Positions 60,002 through 64,000 of a DNA stretch of 64,000 nt are shown here, one piece after another (positions within the stretch are counted from its first letter, which is position 1; each line of letters opens with the position of its first letter). The notes under the pieces were generated by a model. That model had not been told where the DNA came from. It searched no databases and saw only the letters and a list, made by a program, of their open reading frames with translations. The stretch lies in contig MU405373.1 of the NCBI GenBank assembly GCA_022836615.1, positions 18,002 to 82,001 of the forward strand, in the 5' to 3' direction. The position numbers and the translations under genes are program-made. The DNA is from Annulohypoxylon bovei var. microspora. Lineage: Eukaryota > Ascomycota > Sordariomycetes > Xylariales > Hypoxylaceae.

Positions 60002-60129
60002 GCCCGGTTAGCTCAATCGGTAGAGGTTAGTTAACCCTTACGCTGTGCTCTTGAACTTATGATACTAACCGTCCAAATAGCGTGAGACTCTTAATCTCAA
60101 GGTTGCGGGTTCGACCCCCGCATCGGGCT
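60002..60129 (+). tRNA. tRNA-Lys (anticodon CTT) interrupted by a 55-nt insert in the D arm
   Basis: Exons 60002-60025 and 60081-60129 join to a 73-nt tRNA with every helix paired: acceptor GCCCGGT/ATCGGGC (one G-T pair), D stem GCTC/GAGC, anticodon stem TGAGA/TCTCA with loop CTCTTAA (anticodon CTT at positions 34-36), T stem GCGGG/CCCGC, and T at position 73, as in yeast tRNA-Lys(CTT). CCA is not encoded, as normal in eukaryotes. The Pol III A box (about 60009-60020) and B box (GGTTCGACCCC, 60108-60118) are intact. A run of six T at 60176-60181 can terminate transcription. The anticodon loop has no canonical intron. The insert splits the D stem between positions 24 and 25, so the unspliced RNA cannot form a normal D arm. 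Confidence 0.93.
60026..60080 (+). other. Candidate spliceosomal-type intron inside the tRNA-Lys gene
   Basis: A 55-nt insert beginning GTTAGT and ending AATAG. It contains TACTAAC at 60063-60069, the perfect fungal branch-point box, with the branch A 12 nt before the terminal AG. These features match the mRNA introns of neighbouring genes in length and layout. The longest T run inside is two, so it would not stop Pol III. The upstream exon ends in GAG, a usual exon end before an intron. Confidence 0.75.
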
Positions 60130-60468
60130 CAATTCCCGATGCATCTCTTCTGAAGAGATACTTCGAATCAATTTATTTTTTGCCTTAGGAAGACATCGTT
60201 CATTTCTACCTTCGGAATAGGTTGAATTGGATCTTATTAACACAGGAATCTTGACAAGTATTCTTGTTTATAGATCTATAGAAATTTCTCTAGAGATACC
60301 TTGTTAGTTAAAGCGCAGTACCCGTCAGGGTACGAAGGCGAACTTTAGTGTAGCTAGACAGCCTGACAATGGACTCTAGGCTATCATTTAGGAGAATGCA
60401 AGACACTGGTGTAGTCGAGAAGTGATAAATTTAAGTTTGTCTTCGTTAAAGTCAACTGGTGTGCTCCA
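60130..60468. other. Spacer between the tRNA and the deaminase gene
   Basis: Contains the tRNA trailer and terminator and the deaminase 3' end. Nothing else seen. Confidence 0.5.
60176..60181 (+). terminator. Pol III terminator (T6) of tRNA-Lys
   Basis: First run of at least five T downstream of the tRNA, 47 nt after its last base. Confidence 0.65.
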
Positions 60469-60999
60469 TCATGTTGGTTTCTCGTGGCCCGCTGTCGCAA
60501 CTTCTAATATTTCCTTCTCAAGTCCGGCAACGTGAATAAATTCAATGCCAGCATCCTTCAACTTCCGCTTGCTGGAATTATCACTTACGAACTTTTCGGG
60601 TTCGTATACTCCCACATAAACGGTTTTGATCTTGCTTCCTATAGCTAATATCCTATCCACACAAGGCAGATTTCCGCTGAGCCTTTGCGAACACGGTTCA
60701 ACTGTCGTGTACAGTACGACTCCATCAGGGAGTACTTCGCCTAGGCGGCTTGCCGGTACACCATATTCCCCTGAAAGCTTCTCAATACAGCATTGTTCAG
60801 CGTGTGTGTTTCCCGGAAGCTCTAATGTGTAGCCAGATGCTAATATCTCATTCGTAGCGGCATTCACCACAACCGCTCCAACCCGGTAGTTGGTAGGCTT
60901 TGGTGGTGATTTGGTGGCTAAAGAAAGGGCAAGTTTCATGTACGACTGATGATCTCCCGCCTCTATATTTTGAACTTGTTGAGAAATGACTTCGGCCAT
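60469..60999 (-). CDS. RibD/CDA-type zinc deaminase (DRAP-deaminase-like)
   Basis: A single exon of 176 aa with a cytidine-deaminase fold. The zinc site is complete: H66-A-E68 in THAEQCCIEKL, and EPC103SQRLSGNLPC113, where nine residues separate the two Cys. That spacing is typical of RibD-type pyrimidine deaminases of the riboflavin pathway rather than the two-residue spacing of plain cytidine deaminases. VGAVVVNAATNEILASGYTLELPGN is the usual first strand and loop. A role in riboflavin synthesis (deamination of the pyrimidine intermediate) is likely but not proven, and a nucleotide deaminase is possible. The start at 60999 gives a short leader before the fold. It is divergent from the J-protein gene, 243 bp away, so the promoter is probably shared. 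Confidence 0.85.
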   Translation of the reverse strand: MAEVISQQVQNIEAGDHQSYMKLALSLATKSPPKPTNYRVGAVVVNAATNEILASGYTLELPGNTHAEQCCIEKLSGEYGVPASRLGEVLPDGVVLYTTVEPCSQRLSGNLPCVDRILAIGSKIKTVYVGVYEPEKFVSDNSSKRKLKDAGIEFIHVAGLEKEILEVATAGHEKPT

Positions 61000-61242
61000 C
61001 TTCCTTGTGATGGCCCACGGGATGAAATGGTAAGAGCTGATTGTCTATTGTCTAGGTATTCAAAATTTGAGTACGTGCATAAGTACCCCGCTAAACCAAT
61101 TAATTGGCGGGGTCTTATCGATAAATCGCGTAGACAGGAAACGCGTGTAACGCGATCTTGATAGTTTGTCTCATCAAACATTCAACATCCCATTATGTTT
61201 ACACACATCGCTTCTTGTTGTGCCATTTAGTCTTAGTTCCTT

Positions 61243-62213
61243 ATGGATAACCCGGACGATCTGCTTGCGGGCGAACCGCCTACCATTGACCCGTACGAGG
61301 TTCTTGACCTAGAGCGCACGGCAAATGAGAGCCAAGTCAAATCAGCCTATCGAAAGCTTGCTCTGAAAAACCACCCAGGTAAGCTCTTAGCTATAGGGCG
61401 TATTTAGCGATCTTCGCATTCTAAGTTGTGCCATCTATAGACAAGGTTGCCGAATATCAGAAACAAAATGCCCACGAGACATTTCAATCCATAGCCTTCG
61501 CATACGCCGTCTTGTCCGACCCGGCAAGACGCAAACGTTACGATGAGACGGGCTCGACTTCTGAATCCATTGTCGACTCGGATGGCTTCAGCTGGACAGA
61601 TTTCTATCGAGAACAGTACCGCGACACGGTTACTGCCGATGCGATAGAGAAATTTGCTAAGCAGTACAAGGGATCCGATGAGGAAAAGGATGACCTCTTG
61701 ATCGCCTATGAACAGCACAAGGGCAAAATGGACAGGATCTACGAATCAGTCATGCTCAGCGATGTCCTCGAAGACGACGAAAGGTTCCGCACGATCATCG
61801 ATGAGGCAATTGCTAGCAAAGACGTCACCGCATTTAAAGCCTACACGCACGAGAGCAAGAGGTCTAAGGAAGCGCGAACCAAGGCCGCTCAGAATGAGAG
61901 TGCTGAGGCTGAGGAGTATGCTAAAGAATTAGGAGTGCATGACAAGTTATTCGGTAGCAAGGATAAGAAAGGTGATAAGGGAAAGGGGAAAGGGAAAGGG
62001 AAAGGGAAGAAGGGATCGTCTGAGGATGACCTGGCGGCACTCATCCGCAGTAACCAGCAAGGTCGAAGCAATTTCTTAGACAATCTAGCGGCCAAGTACG
62101 GCGCAGCGCCGAGTACCAAGAAGGGAAAGAAACGCGTAGTTCCGGAGGAGGAGCCCTCGGAGGAAGCCTTCCAAGCTGCTGCCGCGAGACTAAAAAAGGG
62201 AAGAAAGAAATGA
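61243..62213 (+). CDS. DNAJC9-like J-domain protein (histone/HSP70 co-chaperone family)
   Basis: Exons 61243..61378 and 61441..62213 give 302 aa. An N-terminal J domain (DPYEVLDLERTANESQVKSAYRKLALKNHPDKV) has its HPD motif split by the intron after the first base of the Asp codon. Beyond it come AFAYAVLSDPARRKRYDETGS and a middle region of DNAJC9 type (AIEKFAKQYKGSDEEKDDLL, MDRIYESVMLSDVLEDDERFRTIIDEAI), then a basic tail with a KGKGKGKG repeat and QGRSNFLDNLAAKYG. In animals DNAJC9 handles H3-H4 and recruits HSP70, so a nuclear chaperone role is the best inference. The first ATG (MDNPDDLLAGEPPTIDPYE) lies right before the J domain. The next gene downstream is stn1, 500 bp away. Confidence 0.92.
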
Positions 62214-62711
62214 AGCTGTCACCAAGAGTTTGGCTTCGTTGATTTATTCCTTATGGCGCCCGGTATTATCTTAAGGCAAGGCAAGCAATGAATTAAGGAT
62301 AGGCTAGGTACGCATCAGGTCTGACAGTGCTGTTTCTTAGTAGCTGCAATGAATATAACACATCCTGATCCAAGAAGATGGTAAATATCCCCGTGATGCA
62401 TCTATTATTTAGTACATTATGTATACTATATTAAGAATAATACCTAGGTATGTACATATGTAAATAGGTACCTACTTCCTAAATGTAAATTTCCAATATG
62501 ATGTGTTAGGTTGCCAGCAAGGCAAGTGCTACACTCTAGAGCTTGATAGGCATCCCTACGTAATAAGTGGGGCGAACACTACCTAGCTTTAACTCTGAAG
62601 CTTTCCGCGTCTGTCGCGTCACTTTATCTAGTTAATGCCAACTTCAATTATTTTGAGACAACACGCCAGGCTTGATCGTGTTACTTTTCAGCAATCAACT
62701 AACAAAATGCG
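62214..62711. other. Intergenic spacer with a minimal upstream ORF at its end
   Basis: Contains the J-protein 3' end and the stn1 leader. TACCTAGGTA-type motifs near 62443-62475. At 62707-62715 lies ATG CGA TGA, a two-codon uORF overlapping the stn1 start codon. Confidence 0.55.
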
Positions 62712-63547
62712 ATGACAAGCGCGGAACCGCTTGTGTATTATCCTGCATATTGCTTTCACCTTTCCCCGACAATAAACAAATGGTGTCCGCTGCGCGCTAT
62801 CGACATCCATGGTCTTGAATGTCGACCTGGATTTGAAGGTACCCATATATGCGAAATCGTCATACATGCGACTTAGCTTACCATGTCAAAGCCGACAATG
62901 TTTTTTTCTCCCTAAACCACCCCATTCGCTGGGTTCGGATCGTTGGGGTCGTGGTTGCGATAGACGAGTATTATGGTCGCCGAATATATACGATTGATGA
63001 CAGCACCGGCGAATGCATTGAGTGCTCTGTAGAAATTCCGAAGCCGGTCGACAACAATCTCCAGAATGGCGTAGACCATGAAGCGATCACAGCGGTCCCC
63101 GTTCCCGTTCCCGCTCTTGCTCCGGATCCGCATTCGGATATTGATGTTGGCATGGTCGTTGAGGTCAAGGGTAGCACGAAGGTTTTTAGAGATCAAAAAC
63201 AGATCAAGATCCAGAAGTTGCAAAGGGTCAAGTCAACAAATCAGGAGGTCCAGTTTTGGAACAAGATCCGTGAATTTCGAAGAGAAGTACTCAGTCGACC
63301 CTGGGTGCTGGAGAGGAAAGAGGTGCGCCGGTGTAAGAAGCAGCACATGGCTGATGTAGATGCCGAGGAGAACAAGAAAAAGAAAAGGAAGGAGAACGGG
63401 TATACTCTCGATAAGAGTGTCCAGATTAAAGATCCCGCGGCTAGGAGTGAGCATACCAAAAGCAAGCCTACGAAGCCAGAACCTTTTAGTAAGCCGGGAG
63501 TCAGGGACGCGTACACCAGCGGTCAGTACGACGCGTTGGGATTATAG
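62712..63547 (+). CDS. stn1: Stn1-like telomere-capping protein (CST complex, OB fold)
   Basis: Exon 1 (62712-62838) encodes MTSAEPLVYYPAYCFHLSPT, then INKWCPLRAIDIHGLECRPGFE. Exon 2 runs to 63547. Two acceptors keep the frame: 62892 (53-nt intron, giving GFEADNVFFSLNHPIRWVRI, my choice, 260 aa) and 62877 (38-nt intron, 265 aa). The OB-fold core is clear: NHPIRWVRIVGVVVAIDEYYGRRIYTIDDSTG, later VGMVVEVKGSTKVFRDQKQIKIQKL, and REFRREVLSRPWVL. By family knowledge Stn1 pairs with Ten1 to protect telomere ends and help fill-in synthesis. The C-terminal part is Lys-rich and poorly conserved; no second winged-helix domain is seen. Without exon 1 the conserved YCFHLSPT block would be lost, and an internal ATG at 62849 is therefore unlikely. 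A possible extra exon lies after 63580. Confidence 0.85.
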
Positions 63548-64000
63548 AAACATACCATACATCATTGCGCTCTGCTCTAGTTCGTGGATGAGCATGTCAT
63601 CTTCAAGCTCATTGCAGACATTTCCGATGACATGGTGTTTGGAAAGGGACTGATAGGTATTGTGACAACTACCGTGGCAGGCACCGTGATACCCTCCTAC
63701 TCCCTATTTTTATCACCTACATGCAAACATTGCAACAATTATGTGTCTTAACCAGATACACCTTCTCGTTACTAGAAAGGTCTTAGCAATCTAAAATACC
63801 TAGACATCTATTGTAAGATATGTACTAGAGGTATTGTTGGCAGTAAAAGGGATTTACTGGCAAAGGGCGCTTTGTGGCTTTGTGTGGCTTTGTGTGGCTT
63901 GTGCTATATAAGGCTACACTTGGCATGGGTTTGGAAACTGGTATTTTGTACGTTTACACAACCACAAGATCGTAATACATCACACGGTATTACACGCAAA
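63548..64000. other. Region downstream of stn1
   Basis: A 56-codon open frame at 63581-63751 begins right after a CTCTAG acceptor-like site (FVDEHVIFKLIADISDDMVF) and could be a last exon of stn1, though no strong donor is available. Tandem CTTTGTGTGG copies lie around 63870-63900. Otherwise nothing recognised. Confidence 0.35.

Noticed and set aside
60002..60129. Reading the interrupted tRNA-Lys as a simple pseudogene or chance insertion
   Set aside because: All helices are perfect after removal, both Pol III boxes and a terminator are intact, and the insert has GT, TACTAAC and AG at intron-like spacing. A pseudogene remains possible without RNA data.
62849..63547. Starting stn1 at the internal ATG (62849)
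   Set aside because: It omits the conserved YYPAYCFHLSPTINKWCPL block, which the upstream exon supplies in phase.
1..64000. CRISPR arrays, rRNA genes, bacterial-type operons
   Set aside because: None seen; gene structure is fungal throughout.

Overview
The window is nuclear DNA from a filamentous ascomycete (Pezizomycotina, most likely a Sordariomycete). The evidence is short GT-AG introns of about 40-110 nt with CTAAC-like branch points, an AcuK/ERT1-type gluconeogenesis regulator, exgD-type glucanase, fungal Argonaute, two HET-domain genes, a 14-TM-type MFS transporter, and long intergenic stretches peppered with TACCTAGGTA-like motifs. I give spliced models wherever the reading frame closes exactly; all splice sites were read by eye.

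Layout. 1-1400: 5' part of an ERT1/AcuK zinc-cluster regulator (minus, runs off the left edge). 1401-9356: gene-poor. 9357-23175: a gene-rich block with exgD glucanase (minus), branched-chain 2-oxoacid dehydrogenase E1 beta (plus), actin-capping protein alpha (plus), a multipass membrane protein (minus), HET protein 1 (plus), cytochrome b5 (plus) and TFIIE beta (plus). 24159-25447: DsbA-family protein (minus). 27640-29453: four-finger C2H2 regulator (minus) with a long in-frame extension after its stop codon. 29454-43882: a 14-kb AT-rich desert. 43883-53355: RING-H2 protein (plus), small mitochondrial-type protein (minus), secreted Cys-rich GPI-type protein (minus), HET protein 2 (plus) and MFS transporter (plus). 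53356-56726: Argonaute (minus). 60002-60129: tRNA-Lys(CTT). 60469-63547: RibD-like deaminase (minus), DNAJC9-like J protein (plus) and telomere-capping Stn1 (plus).

The most striking item is the tRNA-Lys(CTT) gene. Every arm of the cloverleaf is perfect, but only after removing 55 nt lying in the D stem between tRNA positions 24 and 25. Known nuclear tRNA introns in fungi sit at 37/38. This insert starts GT, ends AG, carries a perfect TACTAAC branch-point box 12 nt before the AG, and has the size of the mRNA introns around it. It therefore looks like a spliceosomal intron in a Pol III tRNA gene. Second in interest is the C2H2 factor, whose TAG stop is followed by 99 in-frame sense codons of Gln-rich, activation-domain-like sequence.

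Most of the genes are housekeeping (respiratory and amino-acid metabolism, actin, transcription, RNA silencing, telomere capping) and do not form one pathway. Several are divergent pairs that probably share promoters: exgD/E1 beta, membrane protein/HET1, and deaminase/J protein.
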